Source: Mycoplasma miroungirhinis (GTDB lineage Bacteria > Bacillota_I > Bacilli_A > Mycoplasmatales > Metamycoplasmataceae). Taken from it: DNA of 64,000 nucleotides. The stretch lies in assembly GCF_013008815.1 (NCBI RefSeq), contig NZ_CP053097.1:310001-374000 (forward strand), in the 5' to 3' direction. This document shows, in pieces, positions 41,467 to 51,230 of the stretch. The first letter of the stretch is position 1, and each line of letters starts with the position of its first letter. Below the pieces are notes generated by a model, which ran no database searches, was not told the DNA's origin, and was given only the letters and a program-made list of their open reading frames with translations. The position numbers were made by a program, and so were the translations under genes.

Positions 41467-42377
41467 AATTTCTCTTTAATTTGTTTTGCTATTAACACAA
41501 TATTTCTTAAAAATGCCTCTTTTTCAGAAACACCTAATGTTTTAATAATAGCTTGAACACTACTAAAATCATATTCAAAATTGTTTAAATTTAATGATTC
41601 TAAAATTAAAAAAGAAATCATATTTTCTTCTAAAAGTGTATTATCTAACACACCTTTATAATTATCATATTTTAAAATGATTCGAATTAACATTTTCAAT
41701 AAACTTAATGATAATAAATTGTCATAGTAATTTATAAAAATTTCTTTTGTTTCAAAATTAATTTGTTCATCATTGACATCTGATAATGTTGCTTTAATAT
41801 TAAATTTTAATTTTTCTAAATACTTGGTTAAGGTTTTTTCTAATGTTTCGTATGAATATTGTTTTTGGTGTTTTTTTAAGCTTTCAGTTAATTGATTATC
41901 ACCAAAAACAGGAATTAATGATACTATTTTTTTCTTAAAAGTAGACACTATTCCATTTTTAATTTTTTCTTTCGTTTCATCATCTGCATATTCTCATTGT
42001 AATAGTTGATTTTCATTATCTTTAACAATAAAAGTTTTTTCTTTATAACCAATAATATATGCGGCTTTTTCGCCTTTTTTAATTTGACCACCACGTTTTT
42101 TTCATTGATTAAAAGTTAAAAATTTATTTGCTACATTATTTTGTTTAAATAAAAGTCATTGATTTGCAACATCATAAGGAAGAAATTTGCTAAGCAATTT
42201 TAAATTTAAAATAACGTTTTCAGATGAAGAAAAAAAATTATTATTTTGTTTTTTTATATATTCTAATCGCTCTAACAAATTAGAATTTAACTTCATATTT
42301 TCTAAATTAGAAATAGTAATATACTGGAACAAGGTTACTCTCCTTTGTTTCATTATTTCATTTATACGTATTACCAT
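41463..42377 (-). CDS. ArdC-like N-terminal-domain protein
   Basis: The frame from ATG 42377 to TAA 41463 is 304 residues with several TGA Trp codons. The stretch LPYDVANQWLLFKQNN, then FLTFNQWKKRGGQIKKGEKA matches, from memory, the ArdC/DUF1738 ssDNA-binding domain of antirestriction proteins on conjugative elements (tf-qw-k-GG-v-kGEk). The C-terminal ~160 residues contain no recognised protease or methylase motif. The start is uncertain: TTG 42332 has a better SD (AAAGGAGAG, about 6 nt upstream). Either way it overlaps the small peptide gene, so it is probably translationally coupled. No relaxase or ICE core gene is nearby. Confidence 0.6.
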
Positions 42378-42543
42378 CTTTTGTTTTTAATTCACCATTA
42401 TTAGATGAACTTACTTTTATAGTACCTATTATATTACCAATAGCTCCAAATGCTAAAGGTAATAAAGCACCTAAAAATGCAATAAAACTTCCACCTTCTA
42501 ATTCAACTGCTTTTGAGTATTCCATTTCTTTAAAATTATCCAC
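42307..42543 (-). CDS. small hydrophobic peptide with a Gly-Gly motif (78 aa)
   Basis: It starts with GTG at 42543, overlapping the stop of the coiled-coil gene by 8 nt; an ATG at 42525 is an alternative. The N-terminus ends ...SKAVELEGGS, followed by a hydrophobic segment FIAFLGALLPLAFGAIGNIIG and a Lys/Asn/Ser tail reading one TGA as Trp. The Glu/Leu-then-GG pattern before a hydrophobic core resembles a double-glycine leader of bacteriocin-like peptides. It could equally be a one-helix membrane protein. Short length makes the call tentative, but the overlaps on both sides and the retained open frame through TGA support a gene. Confidence 0.55.
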
Positions 42544-44878
42544 GAGTTCTATTCCATTTTCTTTCTTTGAAACTGGTATCTTTAAATTCTTTTAATGGTT
42601 TTAATATACCTTGTCTTGCTTGTTGAATTGTTAAATTATATGATTTAATTTGTTCATTTAGTGCCACTTTCAATCAATCTCCTCTACGATATATAACTTG
42701 TTCTTTTACTTTTATAAAAGATGTTTTTACTATTTCATATATATTATTAATTTGTTGTTTATCTAATCCTAAACGGTTTTGTAATTCTTGGTTAAATTCT
42801 TCATCTTGAACATCAAATAAATTACTAATATTTAAACTATTAAGCGTTAAAATTAAGAAATTTTGAACAATGTGTTCTGATAGGTATAAGTCCTTATTAT
42901 TTCATAAATCAGCAACATAATTAATATCATTAATCATTAATTGTAATACTTTTATTTTTTCATTTACAATTTCATGAGCATAAGAATGTTTAGAATTTAT
43001 GTATAAATTATTAATTGCACTATTTTCTTGTCTTAATGTTTGAATTTGACTTCTTAAATCTCGATTTTCTCTTTCAAGATTTGATATATTATTTTTTAAA
43101 GATGCTATTTGTTGTTTGTTATTATCAATTTCACTAATAAATGAATTTCTTTGATTATTTAAATTATTTATATTTTGTTCTAAACTACTTTTTTGGTTAT
43201 TTAATGTTAGAATTTCAGATCTTAGTGCTTCTATATCTCTTAAATTTTTACTTATATCTCTTTTGTTTTTATCGATTTCAGTTGCATTAGATATTTTATC
43301 TACATTTAATTGTTCGATATTTTTCTTTTGTTGTTCAACTGAATGTTGTAAATTAGTAATTTCTAAATTTTTATTATCAATTAAAATTAATAAATTATTA
43401 TAATCGTTGTTTTTATTACCTAATTGTACTTTTAATGTTTTTACATTATTTTTTAAATTTTCATTTTCTTCACCTAAATTTTCAATACTTTGTTCTAAAA
43501 GTGTAATTTGTTCTTGATTTTTTGCTAAAAGTGTGTTATTTACTTCTATTTGTTTTTGTAATCTATCTATTTCATTACGTAAGTTTAAAATAGTTTCATT
43601 TAAATCATTTAATTTAGCTAAATTAGTATTATTTAATTCAGAATATTTAATTAAAATATCTTCAAAATAATTGTTTAAATTTTGTATATATTCAGTAATA
43701 TCATTTTTGAAAGTTAAAATTGTTGCTCCATTGTCTAATAATTCATTTAAATTAGAATTTTCATTAATGTAATTTACTAATTTAGCATATGCTTCTTTTA
43801 AACTATCATATGTGGGATTATTTTTATAATATTCTTCTAAAATAGAATTATTTACTAAATAATCTGCATTTTTTAAGTAAAATGTTTTTAAATTTTCTAT
43901 ACTAGTTTGATAATTATTGACAATATTAATAAAATCATTTTTAATTTTATTTAATTCAAGATTTTTTTGTTCAACTAAAGCTTTATCTGAATTTATTTTT
44001 TTATTTTCATCTGATAATTTATTATTTACTAAAATAAGTTCTTGATTTTGAGTACTTATTTGTTGATTTTCTAAACTTAATTGACTATTTACTTTATTGT
44101 TTAAATCAATTTGATTTTGTAAATTATTGTTTTGATTTTGAAACTCTACGTTCTTAAATCTAAGATTTTCATTAGCTGAATGTAAGTTCTGATTTTCTAA
44201 ACTTAATTGACTATTTTCTTTATTTTTTAAATCAATTTGATTTTGTAAATTATTGTTTTGATTTTGAAACTCTAAATTTTGAGAAGTAAGATTTTCGTTA
44301 GCTGAATGTAAGTTCTGATTTTCTAAACTTAATTGACTATTTTCTTTATTTTTTAAATCAATTTGATTTTGTAAATTATTGTTTTGATTTTGAAACTCTA
44401 AATTTTGAGAAGTAAGATTTTCATTAGCTGAATGTAGATTATGATTAATTACATTTAACTCTTGATTTTCTTGATTTTGTTTAAAAATTTGAGATTCTAG
44501 TAAAGAGTTTTTAGTAGTTATATCTTTATTTTTAGATATAAGTTCTTGATTAGCTGAATTTAAGTTCTGATTTTCTAAACTTAATTGTTCATTTTGATTA
44601 GTTTGTTTAGTAATTTCTGATTCTAATAAATTATTTTTATTTTTTATATCTGAATTTTGTAAAATAAGTTTTTTGTTTTCTTCTAATTTACTTTTAATAA
44701 TTAAGTTTTTATCTTTAATAGTATTTGATTTAATGTAATTTATTTTAGTTAGTATTAAAGTCGGAATAGTAATAGCTGCTGATGCTAATAAAATACAAGC
44801 AAAAATAACAAGTTTTTTATCTGTTTTTTTGTTTTTAACTTTTATAAAACTAAAATTTTTATTTTTTGTATTATGCAT
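42536..44878 (-). CDS. membrane-anchored coiled-coil protein with 42-residue tandem repeats (780 aa)
   Basis: ATG 44878 follows AAAGGAGAA. Residues ~22-45 are one transmembrane helix after a basic N-terminus (in-in topology or signal anchor); no lipobox. Residues ~50-640 are an almost unbroken Asn/Gln/Lys/Glu/Leu heptad coiled coil. Residues 148-273 hold three 42-residue repeats of type LHSANENLTSQNLEFQNQNN followed by LQNQIDLKNKENSQLSLENQ. The last ~130 residues are a globular-looking tail (YRRGDWLKVALNEQIKSY) using TGA Trp, ending WNRTRG at TAA 42536. It probably spans a long distance from the membrane; the partner is unknown. It leads the overlapping set with the Gly-Gly peptide and ArdC-like gene. 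Confidence 0.85.
44060..44437 (-). repeat. 3 x 126-bp tandem repeats in the coiled-coil gene
   Basis: Three head-to-tail units (residues 148-189, 190-231, 232-273). The first two encode the same 42 residues; the third has drifted (RFKNVEF, LNNKVN). The unit is in frame, so copy change would alter coiled-coil length in steps of 42 residues, six heptads. Confidence 0.9.
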
Positions 44879-44910
44879 TTTCTCCTTTCACTATTTAAAG
44901 TAAAAAACCT

Positions 44911-44952
44911 AAGAAAAAAATAAAAAAAGATGCACCAATTTTAGTGACATCT
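44911..44952 (-). terminator. terminator of the trmN6-metG operon
   Basis: On the minus strand the arms AGATG-CAC and GTG-CATCT pair with one bulged T (about 44929-44952), followed by a T7-A-T7 tract, 16 nt past the metG stop. Confidence 0.7.
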
Positions 44953-44967
44953 ATAAACTATTTTTTG

Positions 44968-46512
44968 TTATTTTATTCTACTAAATAATATTTCATTTAC
45001 ATTAATTTGTTTATTATCAAATTTATTATTAATATTTATTAAATTAAAATCAAGTTTATCAATATTTAAAAACTCTGAAATTTTTTGCATATTATTAGGT
45101 AATACAACACTAAGCATAACAGCTACTGCATATATTCCATTTAATAATGTATTTAAAACTATATTTAATCTTTGTAAATTATCTTTTAATTTTCAAGGAG
45201 TGGTTTTATCTATATATAAATTTAATGTTTTTGATAAACTAATAGCTTCTTTTAATGCTTTGTCGATTTCAAAGTTATCAAAGTAATTTTGATAGTTGAT
45301 AAAATATTGTTCAATATTTTTATAAACTTCTAAATCTAATGATTCTAAATTATCTTGGTCATAAAAAGTTCCGTTTGAAAAACTTTGATTTATCATTGCT
45401 GATGTTCTATTTACTAAGTTACCAAAATTATTGGCTAAATCAGAATTTAAACAATTTTTAAAGGCAATTTCATCATATACACCATCATTATCAATTGAAA
45501 ATTGTGACATAAAAAAATATTTAGTTTGTTCTGCTCCATATGTTTCGATTAATTTATAAGGATCAACTACATTACCTTTAGATTTAGACATTTTTCCTTC
45601 ACTGGTAATAATTCAACCATGACTTAATATTTTAGTAGGTAAATTAATATCTAAACTTTTTAGAAAAATAGGTCAATAAATACAATGGAATCTTGTAATT
45701 TCTTTACCAACAATATGAACTCTTTGAGTTCCATTAACTCAATATTTTTGATACAAACTATCATCTTCTTCTAAATAATTTAAAGCAGTTAAATAATTAA
45801 ATAAAGCATCTAATCATACATAAATTACATGTTTAAATTTAGATTCACAAGCAACTTGAATACCTCAATCAAAACTTATTCTAGTTACACTTAAATCTTC
45901 AAGACCCTTATTAATAAAATTATTTAAAAGTTCATTTTTTACTTTCGAAGAACTAATAAATTTAGAATTATTTTCATAAAAATCAATAATTCATTGATTA
46001 AATCTTTTCATATCAAAGAAATATGTTTCTTCTGTTATTTCTACTAATTCATGACCACTTGTAGGATGATAATATTTATTATCTTTTTCAATGGCTTGAG
46101 TTTTGGTTAAATATTCTTCATCACTTATTGAATATAAGCCTGAATATTGGCCTAAATAAATATAACCTTTTTCAAGCATTTTTTGAAAAATCTTTTGGAT
46201 TGTTAAAATATGTTTAGGAGATGTAGTACGACTAAAAAAATCATAATGTAAATTAGCTTTATTTCATAAATCTTTAAATTGTTCACTTGCTTGATTTACA
46301 AATTCTAATGTATCAATATTTGCTTTTTGAGCTGCTTTTTGAATTTTTTGTCCGTGTTCATCAATACCTGTAACTAAATAACAGTCATATCCATTTAATT
46401 TTTTGAAATTATATAAAGTATTAGCTATAGTTGTTGTATAAAAATGTCCTATATGTAATTTACCATTAGGATAATAAATTGGTGTTGAAATATAAAAAGT
46501 TTTTTTATTCAT
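44968..46512 (-). CDS. metG: methionine--tRNA ligase
   Basis: A 514-residue class I synthetase of the short, zinc-free-tail type. HIGH motif is in YYPNGKLHIGHFYTT; GIDEHGQKIQKAA follows, and [12 protein letters not shown] is the second signature. The alpha-helical anticodon-binding domain (EIAFKNCLNSDLANNFGNLVNR) is intact. No C-terminal tRNA-binding appendage is present. It starts 2 nt after the methyltransferase gene and shares its SD (GAGGAGTAATT). No T-box leader is seen. Confidence 0.97.
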
Positions 46513-46514
46513 AA

Positions 46515-47297
46515 TTACTCCTCGATTTTAATTGGTTTATATAATTTTTTTACTTTTTGAGTATATACGTGATTGTTTTTATTTTGGGGATGTAAATAAA
46601 TATTTTCTAAATAATAAGTACCTCAACCTGTATTAAATCTAGCTTCTACTAAACAAAATTTAGCAACGTCATTAACTCTAGGATAAACAAGCTGAATTCG
46701 TTTAGGTTCAAAATTATATTTTCGCATTAAACTAATACAATCTATAAATCTACTCATAGGTAAAACAATAGCTAAATAACCTTTTTGTTCAATGATTTTA
46801 CTACTTTTTGAAATTAGTTGTTCTAAATTTAAAGTAATTTCATGAGTGGCAATTTCTTTAAATTTATTTGTATTTTTCCGTTTGATATTGTTTAATTCAT
46901 TATAATATGGTGGATTTGCTACAATGAGTTGATATTTTTTAAAGCGATTATTTCCAATTTCATTACATAAATATTGAACATATTGATTAAAATCTCCATG
47001 AATTATATTTATTTTATTTTCTAAATTATTCATTTTTACATTATACAAAGCAAGTTCACAAGCTTCTTTTTGAATCTCTAGTGCATCAATATGAATTTTA
47101 TTAGCACGATTAGCAATAAAAATACTTAATGCACCATTATTTGTACCAACTTCTAAAATATGCTGAATTTTTCGATTTAAGCTACAAAAATTTCCAAGTA
47201 AAATAGTATCAACTGAGTAGTTAAACATTTCTTTATCTTGATAAATTTCCAAACCATCTTGATATCCTAAATTATTTTTCACTCAACTAGATTTCAT
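46515..47297 (-). CDS. trmN6: TrmN6-type tRNA1(Val) adenine-N6 methyltransferase
   Basis: A 260-residue SAM-dependent methyltransferase. Motif I is ILEVGTNNGALSI. The acidic strand end is ALEIQKEACELALYN, and the amino-methylating signature NPPY is in ANPPYYNELNN. The N-terminus YQDGLEIYQDKEMFNYSVDTILLGNF is typical of the TrmN6/YfiC family (here the segment NYSVDTILL). ATG 47297 is read through TGA Trp at position 5. The assignment as tRNA A37 methylase rests on family similarity. It is immediately upstream of metG. Confidence 0.85.
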
Positions 47298-47414
47298 GAG
47301 TTAATTATAACAAAAATTAAGTTCTAAAGTACTTAAGATAACAAAATAAAAAATAAATTTTTGTATGTTAGTTTCTAAAATTTAATAGCTTTTTTAGAAA
47401 ATTTTAAGTAAATT

Positions 47415-47431
47415 TATATATATATATATAT
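47415..47431. repeat. (TA)8 dinucleotide tract
   Basis: An uninterrupted TA run about 45 nt before the start of the broken TM2 gene, in 47298-47474, which holds no gene. It could alter promoter spacing for that gene; it may also be chance in AT-rich DNA. Confidence 0.8.
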
Positions 47432-47474
47432 TGTGTAAAATTAAAATTATATAAATACAAAAAAGGATAATAAA

Positions 47475-47873
47475 ATGGGTTCTCATAAAAGTAAAATAAA
47501 AATACTTTTACTTTCAATTTTCTTTGGATATGTTGGATGAGATAAATATTATGGTGGTAGGTATTACTAGGATTTTTTAAAACCATAACTTTAGATGGAT
47601 TAGGAATCTGATGAATTGTAGATATTATTCTAGCAATTTTTGGATTACAATGAGATGTTAATTCTTCTACAGTAAAAAGAAAATTATCAACATTAATAAT
47701 TCTTACTATTTTTTACCTGGAGTGATAGAATCTATGCTGGAAGAATTCTTTTAGGATTTTTAAAAGCATTTACATTTAGTGGTTTAGGAATTTGATGAAT
47801 TATCGATATTATTTTTGCAATAGCAAAAAAATATAAATTCATACGGAAACTACATAGTATAGTAAAGAATTAA
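47475..47873 (+). pseudogene. double TM2-domain protein broken by two frameshifts
   Basis: An ATG behind AAAAGGATAA opens a TM2-type protein (LLLSIFFGYVGWDKYYGGRYY), which stops at TAG 47568-47570. In another frame from 47564 the domain continues (LLGFFKTITLDGLGIWWIVDIILAIF), up to TAG 47726-47728. From 47718 the original frame resumes with a second TM2 half (RIYAGRILLGFLKAF, then FSGLGIWWIIDIIFAI) to TAA 47871. Thus two tandem TM2 domains are present, each split by one frameshift, and the second shift restores frame 1. The SD and the domain residues are otherwise preserved, so decay is recent or a slip/sequence error is involved. Confidence 0.8.
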
Positions 47874-47895
47874 TATTCTAAATTCCATACAATAT

Positions 47896-47930
47896 TAAAA
47901 TATCAAGGCAAAATCGTACTTGATATTTTA
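47896..47930. terminator. bidirectional terminator hairpin after the TM2 remnant
   Basis: A perfect 12-bp stem TAAAATATCAAG/CTTGATATTTTA (47896-47907 with 47919-47930). The same ATATCAAG/CTTGATAT core occurs in two hairpins after 50249. The remainder of 47931-48069 holds nothing I can assign. Confidence 0.75.
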
Positions 47931-48069
47931 TTTAGAAAAATTTGAATTTTTATTAAATTATTATTGTATTTGTTATAAACACAGTACTAAAAACCATTTT
48001 TAAAATAAAATTTTAAGTAATTTTTATTGAAAAAAAGCATTTTATTTTCTTTATTTTTCAATATAGTTT

Positions 48070-48075
48070 TATAAT
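48070..48075 (+). promoter_or_regulatory. -10 box of the solute-binding lipoprotein gene
   Basis: A consensus TATAAT lies 55 nt before the start codon, after the terminator at 47896-47930. No strong -35. Confidence 0.45.
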
Positions 48076-48130
48076 TTTATTATATTAAAAAAAGAAAAAA
48101 TAAATTTATAAGGAAAATAAAGTAAAAAAA

Positions 48131-50200
48131 ATGAAAAAATCTAAAAAAATATTATTTAGTTTTGCAAGTTTAGGGGTTGCTCTTTCTTTAGTTTCTGTTC
48201 CTTTTATAGCTGCAGCTTGTACACAGGCTAAAAGTGATACAGAACTTAATGCAGATAGTGCCGTTAAACAATTAGAAGAAAAATATAATAAAGAAAAAAA
48301 TAGTTTATCAGATGAAGAAAAAGCTAAAAGAGAACAAGAAATACAAGAATTCAAAGATGCAATAGCAAATAAAAACACTAATGCAATACAACAAAAAATT
48401 GATAAATTTAAAGCTACAAAACCAATAATTTTTTCAGCACCACAAGGAAAATTTTGACCACTTATGACTGCTGTTGCACCTATCATTCAATACTACAATG
48501 AATCACACAAACATGATAAAGACTTTTTACCAGTTGTTTTAAAAACACAAGAAGATATTAAAACATTTTCACAAACTGAATTAGTTAATCAAACAATAAG
48601 AGCATTTGATGAAAAAGATGACGAACAAAATATTAGTAGTATTTTATTAGGAGATCAAATTGGTGCATCTATTTTAAATTCTAAAGATAGATTATTAGAT
48701 ATGAAAGATGCATTCAATGTAAAATTTGATGAAAAAATTAAAGATGTTCATAGTGAACTACCTGGTGAAGATATAAATGATAAATCAAAAATTTATAGTA
48801 TTCCATTTGACTTATCAGATACAGATGGTTTAATATTTAACTTAGATGTAATGAATAAGTTATTTGAAATAATTAAAGGTGCTGGTGGAGAAGTATCAGG
48901 AACTATTTATGATAAAGCAGTTGCTGCATCTAAAACTGGAAATTCAATTCCTGAAAGAAGTCCTTTTTATGCTATTAAAGCAAAAACAACAAACAATTTA
49001 AATACTATGAAGGTAACTGATAAAACATTTGAAACATTTAAAGGTGTTAAAGATTTTGTTACTCAAGTTTATGAAAACACAGAATTTGATCAAACAAAAA
49101 TGGGAAAAGTAACCAAAAATGGTAGATTATTATCAATCGATTACCAAGGTGATGTATTCTTAAAAGAACTAGTTTCAAAAACTCAAGAACAACCAAAATT
49201 ATGAAATTTAAAAGCTAATGATAATGCTGTTGAAAAATCAGTAATTGATTATTCAAATCTAAAAAATAAAGAATCAGCTCAAGCCAAAAATTTTGTTGCA
49301 TTATGAGATGAATACAAAAACTCAATTAAACACCAACAAATTAAAGCTGCGGATTCAACTGTATCAAAACCAATTAATTTCCAATCTATTCAATTTAAAG
49401 AAAATGGAGTAATTGATTGAGGTGGATTTGATTTAATGCGTTTTGAAGCTGCTATTGCTTTTGGTGCTGTTGTAGGTGATGCAAGAATTAAACAATCACC
49501 AATATCAGTAGCATACCATTTAGATGCATTCAAAATTACTGATGAAACACAAAGAAAAGCAGAATATAGTTTATGAACAAAAGATGAAGACATGTTAGTA
49601 TCATCATCTATTGATAAATATTCACCAGAATCAAAACAAGTATTTTGAGAAGGTGGATCAAGTTTATTAGCAGTTAAATCAGATGACGAAGAAAAAAATA
49701 AAGCTACAATTAATTTCTTGAATTTCTTATTCAACGGAAAAACAGAAACACCAGATAAAAAAATGATAGATAACTGATTATTTATTGCTGAAACTTCAGG
49801 TTACATCGTTCCAACTGCAGCTGTTGTAACTAATGACAAATTACAAGAATTAAAAACTCGTCAAACAGAGTTAAGAAGCAAATTTGAAGCAAAAGCTAAA
49901 GAATTAGGCGAAAATGGTAAAAACTTCTTAGTTAAAGATTCTATAAGAGATTACTTAGCTACTGCTGTATATAACTTAGAATCTGCTATCGTATCACTTG
50001 AATCAATATTAAAATTTGCTAAAGGATCAGCACATGATACAAATTATGTTGGTGATTCAAAATCAGTAAAATTAGCAGGAAAAATATCAAATGAATTACT
50101 AGAATTATCACAACTAGATGCTAACAATAATGCAAAATCAACAAAATCAGGTAAAGATGTTCTAAATGAACTTCAAGCTGAAGAAGCAAAAGAAAAATAA
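48131..50200 (+). CDS. solute-binding-type surface lipoprotein (689 aa)
   Basis: Signal peptide with lipobox IAAAC (Cys30). A charged coiled stretch covers ~35-95. The main body resembles mycoplasma extracellular solute-binding lipoproteins (segments LMTAVAPIIQYYNES, YSIPFDLSDTDGLIFNLDVMNK, FWEGGSSLLAVKSDDEEKNKATINFLNFL). These match the pattern of class-I substrate-binding proteins, where W-E-GG-S-L-L lines the pocket; NCBI-style names such as P68-family lipoprotein are possible. Six or more TGA Trp codons are used. It converges on an ABC permease-ATPase operon (50415-54178) that encodes no binding protein, so it may serve that importer. Substrate unknown. Confidence 0.85.
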
Positions 50201-50248
50201 TTTATAGATTAATCTATTATATTTAACATAAATAAGATTAATATAATT

Positions 50249-50286
50249 AAATATCAAGTATGAATTTTATACTTGGTATTTTTTAT
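50249..50286 (+). terminator. terminator of the solute-binding lipoprotein gene
   Basis: Stem AAATATCAAGTAT/ATACTTGGTATTT (50249-50261 with 50269-50281, one G-U pair) running into TTTTT. The tract 50287-50350 holds nothing I can assign. Confidence 0.85.
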
Positions 50287-50354
50287 TAATTAATACTAGA
50301 AGCGAGATTAAGTATATAACTAATTAAAGGGTCTTAAATAATTAAGAAAAATAA

Positions 50355-50386
50355 ATAAAATATCAAGTACGATTAATACTTGATAT
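50355..50386 (-). terminator. terminator of the ABC importer operon
   Basis: Perfect 10-bp stem ATATCAAGTA/TACTTGATAT (50360-50369 with 50377-50386), followed on the minus strand by TTTTATTTATTTTT. Confidence 0.8.
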
Positions 50387-50414
50387 CTCTTATTTACTTA
50401 AAATTTTAAAATTA

Positions 50415-51230
50415 TTATCTTGTTGATTTATTTACTCATTTAGAAAATACTAAATAAATACTTAATGGAATTACAGAAGCTATGAAACTTCCAGCTGCAA
50501 TTATATTATTATGTATATTTGTATAACCTTTTGGTACAGGGAATAAAAATCATTGTGAAATATTTTTATCTGATGAACCTCTAAATAAATATAAAGGCCA
50601 TAAAAAGTCATTTCATACTTGAATAGTAGTAAAAATAATTAGAAGTAAATATGATAGTTTTAGATCTGAAAAATACACATAAAATATTTTTTCATATCAT
50701 TTTAAATTATCATTTAAAGCTAATCTACCTTTAGTTTGACTAACATTTAGTGCTACTTTAAATGTATATGAAAATATAAAGAAACTAAATATACCATTAG
50801 TTATTAAACTTAATCAATACTTATTTGTTAAATTTCAAGTATTTAAGTTATATTTAAGAGCAGAATATAAAACAAACTCAGGAATAACACTAATTGCAAT
50901 TAAAAAATAAATAATAAAGTTTTGAATTGATTTCTTTTTTAATTTTATTAAACCTGCTATTGCTAGTGAATAAACAACAATTCTTAATATTAATAAAGAG
51001 AAAATAGCAGAAACAGTGATTCCAAAAGCTTTTAAAAGCTCTTTGTTTCAAACATTTTGGAAACTACTTAATGTTGGTTTTTTTATTGATATAGTAATAA
51101 CATTATTATCTATATCAATATCATTTTTTAAAGCAATTAACAATAAATAATAAAGAGGGAATAAAATGATAATTGCAAAAATTATTAAAATTAAAACTTT
51201 TATAATTTCTTTGCTTATTACTGTAAACAT
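50415..51230 (-). CDS. ABC transporter permease, MalG/UgpE-like (second of two)
   Basis: A 271-residue protein with about six membrane helices. It opens with a signal-like helix (LILIIFAIIILFPLYYLLLIALK) as in MalG/UgpE/GtsC permeases. The cytoplasmic coupling loop around FYVYFSDLKLSYLLLIIF is degenerate relative to the EAA motif. A late segment (FTTIQVWNDFLWPLYLF) matches the family's W-N-x-F-xxPL signature. ATG 51230 is preceded by a G8 tract that can act as SD; it overlaps the first permease gene by 13 nt. Four or more TGA Trp codons. Confidence 0.85.

Noticed and set aside
44060-44437. CRISPR array
   Set aside because: The 126-bp repeats are contiguous, in frame and coding; there are no spacers. 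No CRISPR or cas gene was seen in the window.
41463-44878. Integrative conjugative element
   Set aside because: No integrase, relaxase, TraG/TraE-like ATPase or attachment repeats were found on either side; only the ArdC-like domain points that way.
48106-48486. Minus-strand open frame over the start of the solute-binding lipoprotein
   Set aside because: The plus strand has a perfect lipoprotein signal and a promoter; the antisense Cys/Leu-rich frame has no start signals.
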